Shown one piece after another: positions 52,829 through 63,321 of a DNA stretch of 64,000 nucleotides. The notes under the pieces were generated by a model. The model was not told the origin of the DNA, made no database searches, and saw nothing but the letters and a program-made list of their open reading frames with translations. A program made the translations under genes and the position numbers. The stretch covers positions 26,709,385-26,773,384 of the forward strand of contig OY783195.1 of assembly GCA_963678675.1 (NCBI GenBank), read 5' to 3'. The stretch comes from Xiphydria camelus (lineage: Eukaryota; Arthropoda; Insecta; Hymenoptera; Xiphydriidae). The number at the start of each line of letters is the position of its first letter. Within the stretch, counting starts at the first letter, position 1.

Positions 52829-54300
52829 TAAAAGTGTCTGAAATTTCCCTTTTCGCTCATTGTAGCGTCAAAATAGCGTATGCTTGAAACCCTACTTGAA
52901 CACTCCATAGCATTTCGAGTCGAAATTTTGCCCCAACTTTGAAGTTGAGGATATCTAGCGTTGGGCAGAAACAAATCCTTCTCGTACGAATATTACAGTG
53001 TCCTCGCGGCGAATTATTTGATAAAAATCGAAAAAAATACGGAACAAGTGACCGGTTATCGTGTAAGTTTGACAGCTCTCTACTTACAAACGCGTCAGAT
53101 TTAAAGTAATTGCCACATGAAATCACCCTGCTAACGATAACGCCCTTTTCTGTCATCATCACACAACGAGGCGCCAGTGTCGATTCCCAATAACAGATTG
53201 ACCGTCGCGCGTTGGTCATCCCGCGCATTTTTCTCCCCTTCTTCGCTCGCATCCACCACTGTTCAGAGACCCGCCGGAGACAAAGTCCGCTACTCGCGCT
53301 GGTTTTCGGCGGGTTCCTTCGGCAGTCCTTTCCGAGGGCGAACGCAAATGCGATTGTCCCGGGCGAAAATTTGACCGAGGGCCTAAATGTAGGCCACGAT
53401 CCATAAAAGCCTACTTTCGAAACTTTTACTGCCAGCCGCCACCGCTTCGCGGAACCGTCAGGCTTGCGGAGGGATGAGGGTGGAAGGAATAGCTTCAGAG
53501 GGAGGAAGAGAGAGAGAGAGAGAGAGTGAAAGAGGCTGCAGGTCGTCGTCCACGCGACCTCAAGGTCTCGTCATGGGTCGTCCTTGCGTGCGCCGGCACC
53601 GCTGTATCTACCCCTACCACCCCTCTCTCTCCTCTCACCGCTTTTCACCCCTAATTTTCACAACTTTCCCACTCGTCGGGGAAACCCATCTCGTCCTCGG
53701 GATGTTTTCACAACTTTTGGGGATGCCTCTCGCCGAGGTGCAGGTCTCAATGGGATTAGCGCGGGATTAACCCCATTTTTTCCCCGTTGCACCGTTGAGC
53801 GGGCTGCAGGAGTGCTCGCACTTATATCCGTCCCCGCAGGTTCGTTCGGCCTTGCGCAATTTTTTTCCCCCGCATCGACGATCGCTCTTCTCGGAGGAAG
53901 AAAGGCAATATAGAGAGAGGGGGTTGTAAATGCAAGGACCCCCACTCTCCCCCTCGTCCCTTCGGGCAATAACACGTCGACGGGAATTCGTCACGGAGCG
54001 CACGCAGGAAATTTCGAGGGACGTACCGTGGCCCGCGCTGCTGCGAATCTCTTCTGTTTTGTTACGCGTGTGCGGGGGGAGGGGACGACATTTTTGACTA
54101 CCGAGACCGATCGTGACGCGTTAATTTTCCCGGGAATGATTGTGTGTGCTTGATGTCTTTCTCGGTTGCACCGGCAGCGCAGGGTTTTATGTCGTCGCGG
54201 CGAGGTGCGGAAATGCTGCACTGCAATGTGGAGAAATAGGGGATGCTGAAAATCGAGTAAAGAAATTCAACATCGTAGTTTTATGGTATGGTTCGTCGTT
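52829..54300. other. GC-rich spacer
   Basis: It includes the GA microsatellite at 53503. A minus-strand frame at 53180 contains GIDTGAS, as in retropepsins, followed by a stop after 11 more codons; too short to support a retroelement. Confidence 0.4.
53503..53527. repeat. (GA)n microsatellite
   Basis: About 11 GA units followed by GTGAAAGAGG. Confidence 0.85.
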
Positions 54301-54437
54301 GTATCACTGAGAAAACGATTGATTTGCAGTTGATGAACGAATAATTGAATACGGCGAAATAAATATTTCGTTGGGACATGAAGATATCGATTAATTACTA
54401 GAATATTTAATATTTATTTTATTGATTCATTTTTTAA
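54301..54437. repeat. Partial repeat with a CACTGAGAAAA end
   Basis: ATCACTGAGAAAACGATTG starts the stretch, followed by an AT-rich segment. The right end is replaced by the LTR-like repeat at 54438. Confidence 0.4.
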
Positions 54438-54900
54438 TTTGTGGCGACCCGTCACGCTACGACGGCCTGCCGTCAGATGGGGCCGACACGGCCCACGGCT
54501 CTCGACTTCTCGTTAGCGGTCCGACAACGGGCAAGTTACTACATATATAAGACCGTAACTGCCCGTCTCTCACGGAGGACCACAGAGCGAATTGCTACGA
54601 ACTACAACGAACTGCCGCGAATTACGCATCGCGCATCGTGCATCACGCATCGCTCATAGTCTGTAGCGAGTTGGCCAAGAACGAATCACTGCGAATCACT
54701 GCGAACCACACGAATCATGTTGTTTACGAATCGATTTTTAACGAATAAGTCCCTACACACTATGCACGAAATCACGCATCGCGCATAGTCTGTAGCGGGC
54801 TTAAGGCAGGAGTCGGCCTAGCTTTACTGACGAGTCCACAGGCCGACTCCGGGACGAGACGCTCCGCCGATTAGATGGCGACTACATCCTTTTCGCCACA
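54438..54900 (+). mobile_element. Solo-LTR-like repeat with an internal expansion
   Basis: Starts GTGGCGACCCGTCACGCTAC, shares GACAACGGGCAAGTTACTA and CCGTCTCTCACGGAGGACCA with the 58-kb copy, and ends TTTTCGCCACA. About 190 extra bases (54590-54785) made of variants of GCATCGCGCAT and CGAATCACTGCGAAC lie in the middle. Confidence 0.55.
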
Positions 54901-55075
54901 ATGCTTATACTGTTCAGTCAGTTCCGGCAAATCTGTTGGAATAATCCCTCAATTTTCCCCTCTTCCGTCAAGCGATTGAATCTGTCGGAAAAATTTTGCT
55001 TTCCATACCGTCCTGCGATTGTTAACAGAAGCTTCTCTATAAAATCTTTGTTCATCGTCTCGTTAATTCTGTCAT

Positions 55076-55177
55076 TAAGACAGGAGTCAGCCTCGCCTTA
55101 CTGACGAGTCCACGGGCCGACTCCAGGACGAGACGCTCCGCCACGAGTTGGCGAACTCACTTTTCGTTCGCCACACA
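55076..55177 (+). mobile_element. Fragment of the LTR-like repeat (3' end)
   Basis: ACAGGAGTCAGCCTCGCCTT to ACTTTTCGTTCGCCACACA matches the right end of the family. The sequence between 54900 and 55076 is unrelated or strongly diverged. Confidence 0.55.
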
Positions 55178-55265
55178 TTAATTAATTTTATTACTGAATT
55201 AAATATTTATTTCACCGTATTCAAGTATACGTTTATTGACAATAAGTGAATTGTTCTCTCTATGT

Positions 55266-55505
55266 ACACTGAAAGAAATAATTACTAATGCCAAAAAATA
55301 CTTTCTTCGGTCAAAAACATAAAGTATTATAATTTTAGGATCAAGCCATGGTTTTCTTTGTGCAAGGAAATATTTGACAGGGTCGAGTAATTGTTTTTTT
55401 TGCGTAAAAAGAATGTCTCGTTGCATTCTTAAAAATTTGTAAGATCATATGTTCTTGATTCAAGAAACATCTTTTTTGACACTAGTAATTATTTCTCTCA
55501 GCGTA
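55266..55505. mobile_element. Family D MITE, copy 5, uninterrupted
   Basis: Best reference copy: TACACTGAAAGAAATAATTA at the left, TTATTTCTCTCAGCGTA at the right, TA at each edge, about 240 bp. Confidence 0.78.
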
Positions 55506-55518
55506 GGAGTTATATTAC

Positions 55519-55781
55519 ACACAGAGAAAAAAAGATCAGTTGGATCTACTGAAAATTACCTACTTGTGAGGTGGCAAGTAATTATTTACTCATGTCAATG
55601 AAATTTTGTAGTTCGCGTTAATGAAATATCTCTTCCTTACAATCACATGGGATGTTATGTGATTGCAAGGAAGAAAGATTCGATTAATATATGAAGACAA
55701 ATTTAATCTAGGCAAATAAATAATTACTTGCGACCCCGCAAGTAATTTTTCGTAGATCCAACTAATTCTTTTCCTCTGTGC
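55519..55781. mobile_element. Family A MITE, copy 10
   Basis: Full-length with CACACAGAGAAAAAAAG at the left and TTCTTTTCCTCTGTG at the right. It lies 14 bases from a family D copy. Confidence 0.8.
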
Positions 55782-56934
55782 ATCAAACGGCACAGAGTAA
55801 CGCAAACTTCTCGAAGGAATTACAACCCAAACCGGCACGAAAATGCATCCCAAGAAATTACGACGCCTCTCCGTATTACGCGCGCAACCCGACGGAGAAT
55901 ACAGAAAAATTCGCGCTCCTCCCCCCCCCCCCCCCGCGTATTGTCTCGGGCGGACGATCGGAGCGTGAAATTCTTCCCCGGCGAGCGGAGTACAGCGCGG
56001 AGAGAAGAGGCATCCACGCGTGCACGCGTCACGCTTCCCGTATGAGAACTGCAACGAGCGAGCGAGCGCGCGCCGCGCTTCGCTGCAGCGAGCGCACGAC
56101 AATGACGACTAATTTCTTAAAACGTCGGCCCCGATTCGCCGCGCGCCGCTCTTCCGTTTCCTCACCGCTGCGTCCAGTGACGCGGCATTTTTTAATATCG
56201 CTAGTGCATCGCGCGCCAACAAAGATCGACTCCTTCGCGAGGTATGGGTTAATATCGGCGCGCGCGCGCCGTGCATTTAATCGGCGCGGCAGGGTAGAGA
56301 GAGAGAGAGAGTGAGAGAAAGGCGATGGGTGGGCGGAGGTGGAAGAGAAGGAAAAGGTGGCAGCCCCGAGAGGGGAGAGAGAGAGAGAAAGTGTTGGTGG
56401 GACGCGGCGGGGTGTACGCATGTGGTACCTACCCACCGTCGCGTCGCATGCACGTGAGAGTGGAAGAGCGAGCGAAACGGAGCGATCGCGGCGGCACAGA
56501 AGTTAACACGGCGAAGTGCATTGTGTGCGGTGAGCGAGCCGGAAGCGCCGCCATACTGCGTGTCCCTCGCGTCGCTTTTGTTTCCGTTCTCTTTGCCCCG
56601 AACGCTTTCTCCTCCCCCGCCCTTTTGTTTCGCATCTCGCATCGGAGATCCTCTCCGCGCGACGAGTGAGAGATAAGGTGAACGCAGCAGTGACCGGACG
56701 ATTAAGATCAGTATCCGCGCGGAAACCCATAAAAATATTATACGTGTAGCAGATTTGATTGAATGTTCTTATTAGATGAAATTTGTCATGGGCATTCCTA
56801 ATTTACATATTGAAGATTTTTTCCGAGGAATTGATTCTTTTTACCACATTCAATAATTTATGCTGTAGCCAATGAAATGTGAGAAAATATTTCAGCAATG
56901 CGTTTTAACGGTTTAGCCGACAAGGGAAGACTTA
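55782..56934. other. GC-rich spacer
   Basis: It contains a poly-C run, GA tracts and CpG-rich sequence. Frames up to 178 codons overlap on both strands. No gene supported. Confidence 0.5.
55919..55935. repeat. Poly-C run
   Basis: A run of about 16 C bases. A similar poly-C run lies at about 897-911. Confidence 0.85.
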
Positions 56935-57071
56935 GGCCCACTTGTTCGACGTACGTTCAAGGCTGGTTCAGCTTGAGCCGCCGTTCTTGGTACATTTCGT
57001 GTCACACATAATATATAAAGAACGGCGGTTCAAGCTGAACCAGCCTTGAACTTACATTGAACAAGTGGGCC
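56935..57071. mobile_element. Harbinger-like hairpin MITE
   Basis: GGCCCACTTGTTC at the left is exactly inverted at the right, with TTA on each side. The arms (including CAAGGCTGGTTCAGCTTGA) pair over about 53 bases with a few mismatches. Same class as the 40.5-kb hairpin but a different family. Confidence 0.8.
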
Positions 57072-57104
57072 TTAAGGGATTATTCTCGAAATGTAATATA
57101 AAGT

Positions 57105-57296
57105 GTGGCGAACGAAAAGTGAGTTCGCCATCTCATGGGCGGAGCGTTTCGTCCTGGAGTCGGCCCGTGGACTCGTCAGTAATATAAGGTTAGGCCGACT
57201 CCTGCCTTAGACGCTCTGTGGTCCTCCGTGAGAGACGGGCAGTTACGGGCTTCTATAGTAACTTGCCCGTTGTTGGACCACTAACGAGAAAAGTAC
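57105..57296 (-). mobile_element. LTR-like repeat, truncated copy
   Basis: GTGTGGCGAACGAAAAGTGA begins the copy in inverse orientation. It runs to AACTTGCCCGTTGTTGG and CCACTAACGAGAAA, then stops, lacking about 80 bases of the far end. Confidence 0.58.
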
Positions 57297-57577
57297 TGGA
57301 GTGTCTTTCGTCACGAAACGATATATACAGAAAGGCGTTCGGTGATTCATTATTGTCGCAAGCTTCCACATCGAACGTTCGTACCGTTCATGCGCGTGTA
57401 TGTTGCACTTGTTGAGAATTCAATGGTGCTAGTGAATGGCATTGAAATCAGTTCGCACCCGACAATCATCAACGGGGAGATACACCGAGCATGCAACATT
57501 TTCATGTTGTAACGTTAATTCGCGGCACCGGAGAAGTTCTAAAAGAAGTACGCGAGTCGTAATATTGAATTTTCAAT

Positions 57578-57622
57578 AACGAAAAGTGAGTTCGCCATCT
57601 CGTGGCGGAGCGTTTCGTCCTG
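57578..57622 (-). mobile_element. LTR-like repeat, short fragment
   Basis: About 45 bases (ACGAAAAGTGAGTTCGCC onward to GTTTCGTCCTGG) match the tip of the family. Confidence 0.5.
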
Positions 57623-57752
57623 GCGTAATATATAGATACCTATGGCGTATTACACAAATCTGAGACAAGAAAACTGAAAAATTTATCGAAATTATTCGCT
57701 TATCTACTACACTCGGGAACAATATCGTGGAGGGCGATGACGTGCGTGAGAC

Positions 57753-58081
57753 TAAAGGGGCGTCTAAACGGGTAATATTTTTACTGCAATGTGTGTGTGG
57801 CTGCAATATTGGCAACTATATCCCAGCCATCATGAAAATATTTTAATGCAGTATATAGCTCGGCAATGTATATTTCGGCAATATTTTCTGCAACAGTATG
57901 GCCCATGTTTAAAGGCGCGGCTAAACGGGCGACGATACCAAAAAATGTGTAGCTACATGGCCGGGACATACTAAAAATATTATCCTAAATTGCATAGTCT
58001 GGCTGGTATTGCTGGCAATGTTGTCGGCCACTGTGTTGCAGCCACATATTGCAGTAAAATATTACCCGTTTGGAAGGCTAA
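57753..58081. mobile_element. Palindromic MITE, Harbinger-like, about 325 bp
   Basis: CTAAACGGGTAATATT with ACTGCAAT following at the left is mirrored near 58040-58081. A second internal start (GCGGCTAAACGGGCGAC) at about 57915 suggests internal duplication. A TAA may flank each end. No coding capacity. Confidence 0.55.
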
Positions 58082-58135
58082 ACCTACCCCGAACATGATG
58101 TCACAAGTTCGGGAAGAGTATTTCTGAAATACTTA

Positions 58136-58411
58136 TGTTGGCGAACGAAAAGTGAGTTCGTCAACTCGTGGCTGAGCGTCTCGTTCTGGAGTCGGCCCGT
58201 GGACTCGTCAGTAAAGCGAGGCCGACTCCTGCCTTAGACGCTCTGTGGTCCTCCGTGAGAGACGGGCAGTTACCGTCTCATATAAGTAACTTGCCCGTTG
58301 TTCTTCCACTAACGAGAAGCCGAGAGCCGTGGGCCGGTAGCCGCGGAGTCGATGGCCGAGAGGGTCGGCGCCATCTGGCGGCAGGCCGTCGTAGCGTGAC
58401 GGGTCGCCACA
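58136..58411 (-). mobile_element. Solo-LTR-like repeat, complete copy, about 275 bp
   Basis: Read on the minus strand it starts TGTGGCGACCCGTCACG and ends TTTTCGTTCGCCAACA, so it begins TG, ends CA and has inverted TGTGGCGA tips. ATGTT may be duplicated at its flanks. These are LTR features (family knowledge). It contains paired GCAGGAGTCGGCC and GGCCGACTCCAG-type blocks. No internal retroelement genes lie next to it. Confidence 0.6.
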
Positions 58412-58606
58412 ATGTTATACGCAAATATGTTCGGATAGTGGGACGTATCTGGCCACCACTATTGAAAAAATATCATTGACTCTCATAAAAAACTTATAAA
58501 ATCTTCCTAGAATTTCCATGGGAATTTGAAGTGCTTCAGACACAGTAATTCCCGAAACCTTTTAATGAAGATCCGAGAGAGATGACTGGGAATCTATGGG
58601 ATTCTG

Positions 58607-58853
58607 TGCACAGAGAAAAAGAATTAGTTGGATCTACTAAAAGTAATTATTCGTTTACATCAATTAAACCTTTCTTCGTACCAATTTGATATTTCGTCCT
58701 TGGAATCACATACTATTCCACATGGGATTGCAAGGAAGAGATACCAAATTGATGCATTTTACAAAGTTTCATTGATATAAATAAATAATTATAATTACTT
58801 GCGACCGCGCAAGTAATTTTCAGTAGATCCAACTAATTCTTGTTCTCCGTGTG
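58607..58853. mobile_element. Family A MITE, copy 11
   Basis: Full-length with CACAGAGAAAAAGAATTAG and TTCTTGTTCTCCGTG ends. TGTG flanks both sides. Confidence 0.8.
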
Positions 58854-59659
58854 TGTATCTGTCGAACCAAATAAAATCTTGTAAGGTTCTATTAGCAATT
58901 ACAAATAGAATGGCGTGTACAGGTCTTTATTATCTTTATGAAATTCAACTTGTTTTTACGGATACATATAAAATTCGGTAATCCCTATTCGTCATCTCGC
59001 AGAGATGCACGTAGAATCAAATGCATTCAAATTCGTTCTTTTCAAATTTTTCTAATGGATACCTGGAATTGTTGTGTCCGAAGCACATCAGATTCCCGTA
59101 GAAATCGTCTATTGGAATCTATGGGATCTTTTCAATAGGGACTGCTGCTTGTATCTTAGCCATGCGCTTCGCCGTTCAGCTCACGGCGAACGTCTTGCGA
59201 TTCCTCGCATCGGGCGCGTCGCGACGGTGCGTTCTCGGCGCCTGCGATGCTTCTACCGGAAACGCACGACGGCGATCGGCGTAACTACGCCCGCGGGCGA
59301 GGAGGCCGCCGCGAGGGAACGTTCAATTAGGATTCGTCACGTAGCGTCGATTCTACGCACACGCGGCTTCTCTGGCGCGCGCGAAGCGGGAGATTTCGCG
59401 TCGCCTTCTCTGCAGGACGCGGAGGCTGCGTACAGTACCACCACCGGTCGCTTCGCGGCGAGCGGGCGAAATGGTTATGCGGCGGTGGTGGTGGTGGTGG
59501 TGGTTGTGCGCTGTGCCCCGCTCGGGGTATGGGGTCCGCAACAATGCCGTAAGGGGCTGCAAGTAATAATGGCCCGAGGCATCGATCATGCGACGAGTGC
59601 GCTCCGCGTACGGGGTTTAGTATATCGGCGGACAAAAATGACGCTTCGCGGATGCAAGA
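58854..59659. other. GC-rich spacer
   Basis: A 214-codon plus frame includes the GGT repeat and arginine-rich stretches. The opposite strand is open too, so it is not called. Confidence 0.5.
59482..59508. repeat. (GGT)n trinucleotide repeat
   Basis: Eight GGT/GTG units. They produce an artificial polyvaline in one frame and polyhistidine in another. Confidence 0.85.
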
Positions 59660-59982
59660 TGTTTTTGGAAAAAGGCTTGGTGATTTTTACAGGGAATCCC
59701 CGTAACAGAGCTTCTTGAGGTGAAATATTGAATTTTTTAATAGACACGGCGTACCTTTAACAGTTCGTTGCAGTATAAAGTCATCGAACCCTCGACAAAT
59801 ATTAACAGGAAATTGGTAAATTTTACCATATAAATTGATATTTGTATTATTGCGAACCGTGAAAAGTACGCTGTGGTCTATTAAAAACTTTAATATTTCA
59901 ATGATAGTTCAACTTTCAATGATATCTGTAAAAATTCATGGGATTTCTCATGATCTTTTACCAATCATTTTTCTCCGTGCAG
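59660..59982. mobile_element. Family F MITE, copy 3
   Basis: CGTAACAGAGCTTCTTGAGG near the left, ATTGATATTTGTATTATTGC inside and ATCATTTTTCTCCGTGCAG at the right. Uninterrupted reference for the nested copy at 8.6 kb. Confidence 0.68.
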
Positions 59983-60590
59983 TTTCTTTTTTGTAATTAG
60001 CATTTTTTAATTATCCGAATATACATATATTTCGTTCTGCATCGCGATATAAACGCTTTCGCGCTTGACGATTAATATGACGCTTGTCGTTCGCTTCGTT
60101 GACCCATAGAAAGGATAATTTATTATACGTCTTTTTTTTTCTTTGAAAGACACAATTTGTAGAAATACGAGGGGATGATTTCCCAATACAAAAATAGGTT
60201 TCCTATCAAAAATGTACTCCTCGATTGCGCGTAAATTTGCCGGGAAACTGTACGCCGAGTGCCGCGCGCAAAACGGGGTAGGTATGTGTGCGCGAGGGTG
60301 CGTCCCGAACACATGACGCCTGATTCATATACAGACTGCTACGGAATCAATTTGTAATCTCGACTCGAATTAAGGACGCGCGTGGCCGGTTGGTTTATCG
60401 AGGGGATCGAGAGAAATTTGTTTGGGGGAGGGGGGAGGGTATTGAAGGAGGGGGAGGGAGGGAGAGAGTGACCGACGACTTTTTTTTGCGGACTCGACCA
60501 GGCACTTTGTTGATGATCATCAGAATATGCAATGTTTCCTTCCCTTAAAATACCTTCGGTTCATTATTTCAGTTCCGGATGGATAAAGGA
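59983..60590. other. Spacer
   Basis: A G/A-rich tract at 60420-60470. No gene supported. Confidence 0.5.
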
Positions 60591-60838
60591 TACACCGATA
60601 GAAAAATTTAGTAGAATCAACTACACGTTTATTTGTACATTACTAACTAAATATTTTATCGGCTCGGATAATATTTATTTATCTCGACAAATTTTTTTTT
60701 TCGACAAACTATCAACTCCAGTCGATAAAACATTTTGTCGGGACTATCTAATTGATATTACTCGACCAAATAAAACATTTAGTCAGTAATATACAAATAG
60801 ACGTTCAGTTGGTTCTACTAAATTTATCTCTCAGTGTA
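60591..60838. mobile_element. Palindromic MITE with TACACTGAG-type ends
   Basis: TACACCGATAGAAAAATTTA and GTAGAATCAAC at the left mirror GTTGGTTCTACTAAATTTAT and CTCTCAGTGTA at the right. The interior has CGACAAA and mirrored blocks. Confidence 0.7.
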
Positions 60839-61739
60839 GGTAAGATGCTGTTGGATGCTGCTTCGAGAAGATTCGATTAGATTCAATTATGATACTTTCA
60901 AAAATACTTGTTAGTCAAAGTAAGGATGGGATACTCGAGCTGCGATATTTGTTTTCACTCTCGGCAAGATACACGAGAACAAGGGTAAAATATAGTACAA
61001 CCGATGATCGGAAACGTAAAACGATCGTACAACGGACGTTCGTTCCGCTGGATATATAAGATTAACGTCCGTCGTACGTAGATATACGCGCGCAGCTGCC
61101 GCGATCGTCGTTCTACACGTCCACCGTATCACCTTCCCGGCTTTGCTATATAGCCATCTCGCGAAACGACCGTATAACCGAGTAATCGGCGAAGACAATG
61201 TAATTCGGAACGGCTCATCAAACCAAGATAGGACGGAGCTAGATTCCCTCGTACTATTACCTCATTAATGCGCGGCCCGTCTCTTCGGACGATATGGTGG
61301 CCCCTCCTCCTCCTCCTCCTACTCCCCGACCACCGCCTCCTCATCCACCACCTCTGGTAAGGTCACCCAGCAATTTCCGGTAGCCATCTTGCTCGTCCCG
61401 GAATGTATTTCCTACTAGGCGCGCGTGAATTCGTAGGGGCATAATTGACCCGAAGGGAGAGATTCCGGGGGATAAGGATTTCGAAGGGTCTCTTGAATTA
61501 CGACGACGCCCGCGAGTCCGGCTCTCGGATCAGTTTCTCGGCTCTGGACCACGCCGCGATTCGGGGGCACCTGTATACTGTGAGGGGATATCGCGAGGAG
61601 ATCATCTCTTGCGGCGAATTAGATATATCATATATTGAGGAGTTAGAATTTTAATTCGATCGATGATTTTAATTCGTCTGTTATATCTACTGTGTTATTC
61701 GTCGTGTTTAATCGGAGCTCAATTTCGTCTGATTAAAGA
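60839..61739. other. GC-rich spacer
   Basis: (CCT)n at about 61302-61319. Frames on both strands, including a plus frame at 61445-61654 with mixed composition, lack splice support. Confidence 0.45.
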
Positions 61740-62365
61740 TTAGGTATACTTACTGTAAAAAAATTTGTATTTTTAATGTACTTTTATCTAAAGCTTTTTT
61801 ACAATAGGGTAAACCACCCAGTTATTGGACACCTTGCAGTTATTGGACAAGTCTAATTTAAATAAATAAAAACAAGATTCCTAGTTTTTACTTTAATAAA
61901 TATCATCAAAAACCGTACCTGGCTTATTGATTCTTGACTGTCCAATTACTGGATTGAGTATTTCCAAAAAATAAGAACACTGTCCAATAAGTTTTTTGAC
62001 TTTATCGCCGTTTTTTATTGTTGAAAATTATATTCCTTCCAACTAAAAATTGTAAGTTACTAGAATGTGAAGTCAATATATTTTCAATCAAAACAAGCCA
62101 CCACTCATATCTCTCTAGGTAGAAAAATATCTTTTTAACACGGTCTCAAATCTTGTAAAATGCTTAAGTTTCCAATAACTGGGTGGTTTACCCTACGTGG
62201 CTATGAAAATTAATATACTCCTTAATTATGAAAGTTAATGTACTTCCTTATGAAATTCCCCTTGTAAATTTCATAACGAAGTATATTAATTTTTATAATC
62301 ACGTATTGGATAAAAGCTTTACATACAAGTATATTAAATTTAATAGGTACACATTTTTTACAGTG
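61740..62365. mobile_element. Family E element split by a nested TA-flanked element
   Basis: Family E sequence (CTAAAGCTTTTTTACAATA at the left, TATTAATTTTTATAATCACG and TTTTTTACAGTGTG at the right) surrounds the 61807-62193 insertion. Confidence 0.65.
61807..62193. mobile_element. TIR element with TA duplications nested in a family E copy
   Basis: GGGTAAACCACCCAGTTATT at the left and its inverse at the right are flanked by TA. The interior is AT-rich and repeats parts of the TIR (GTCCAATTACTGGA), but I see no transposase. It splits a family E element. Confidence 0.75.
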
Positions 62366-63084
62366 TGAACAACAGGTTAACAAAGTTTTTCCTTATCCTT
62401 CTCCTCTCTCGATCATGCGTGGAAGGGACGCGCGAGCAAATTGAAAGAAGGGAGAATTAAATGCGACACCGTTGCTCCGCATCGATAGCGGAATCCCCGA
62501 AGAGGCGCGCCGTTACAGCGGGCGCAGAGTTCCCGACGAGGAATCAACCCTACTACGGTAGGACAGCACATCTAGTCCAATGATCGTCTTGAGACGTTAG
62601 GGACGCGCGGGGACTCGAGAGTAGGGGTGTTAATTCCATTTTAACCCCCGACTCCCGAACTACCCTCTAAGACTGCTGCATATTTCATGTCCCCGGAGCC
62701 GAGAACAGCCCAAGTCCGAAGACTCGTTGCGATCTATAATTCACGCGGGCTCCAACTATCGATTGCCAAGTGGCTTTAACGAACTCGCGATTCTCGGCGG
62801 AGCGCCGGAGCGATTCGCCGTCGGGTTAACTCGTATATATATGTAGGCAACGACGGGGGTTACGTTTTCGTCATTCGTGATCCCCACGATTCTCACGCTC
62901 TGATCGATTCGCTCTGCAGGTTTCTTACGATTACATTATTTGGTCTTTGCGTAAAAGAAATATTTATATTTCTAAGTTAAATTTTTAATCTGTATATTAT
63001 TAATTCAATAGCACACGAAAGAGAAGATGTCAGAAAAAATAATTATTCGCACAGTTATAAGTGCGTTTCCCTTTGCAAGATTGT
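62366..63084. other. Spacer
   Basis: GC-rich at 62400-62900, then AT-rich. Nothing recognised. Confidence 0.5.
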
Positions 63085-63321
63085 GCACTGAGAAAAAGAA
63101 TTAGTTGGATCTATTAGATAATAATTACTTGAGGGGTCGCAGTTGATCTTTTTTTATATTAATCAGATATTGCTTCCCAGCAATCGCACACTATTCCACT
63201 TGATTGCAAGGAAGAGATATCAAATCGATGCATTAAAAGATTTCATTGGTATAAATGAATAATTGCTTGCGACCCCACAAGTCATTTTCAGTAGAACCAA
63301 TTAATTCTTTTTCTCCGTGTG
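63085..63321. mobile_element. Family A MITE, copy 12
   Basis: Full-length; the left end is CACTGAGAAAAAGAATTAG, which links the CACAGAG and CACTGAG end variants within one family. The right end is TTCTTTTTCTCCGTG. Confidence 0.8.

Noticed and set aside
53167..53206. GIDTGAS retropepsin-like motif on the minus strand
   Set aside because: The frame stops after 11 further residues and no other retroelement protein sequence is next to it; a chance match is likely.
59074..59718. 214-codon plus-strand frame
   Set aside because: Contains a polyvaline made by a GGT repeat and arginine-rich sequence, and overlaps the edge of a family F MITE.
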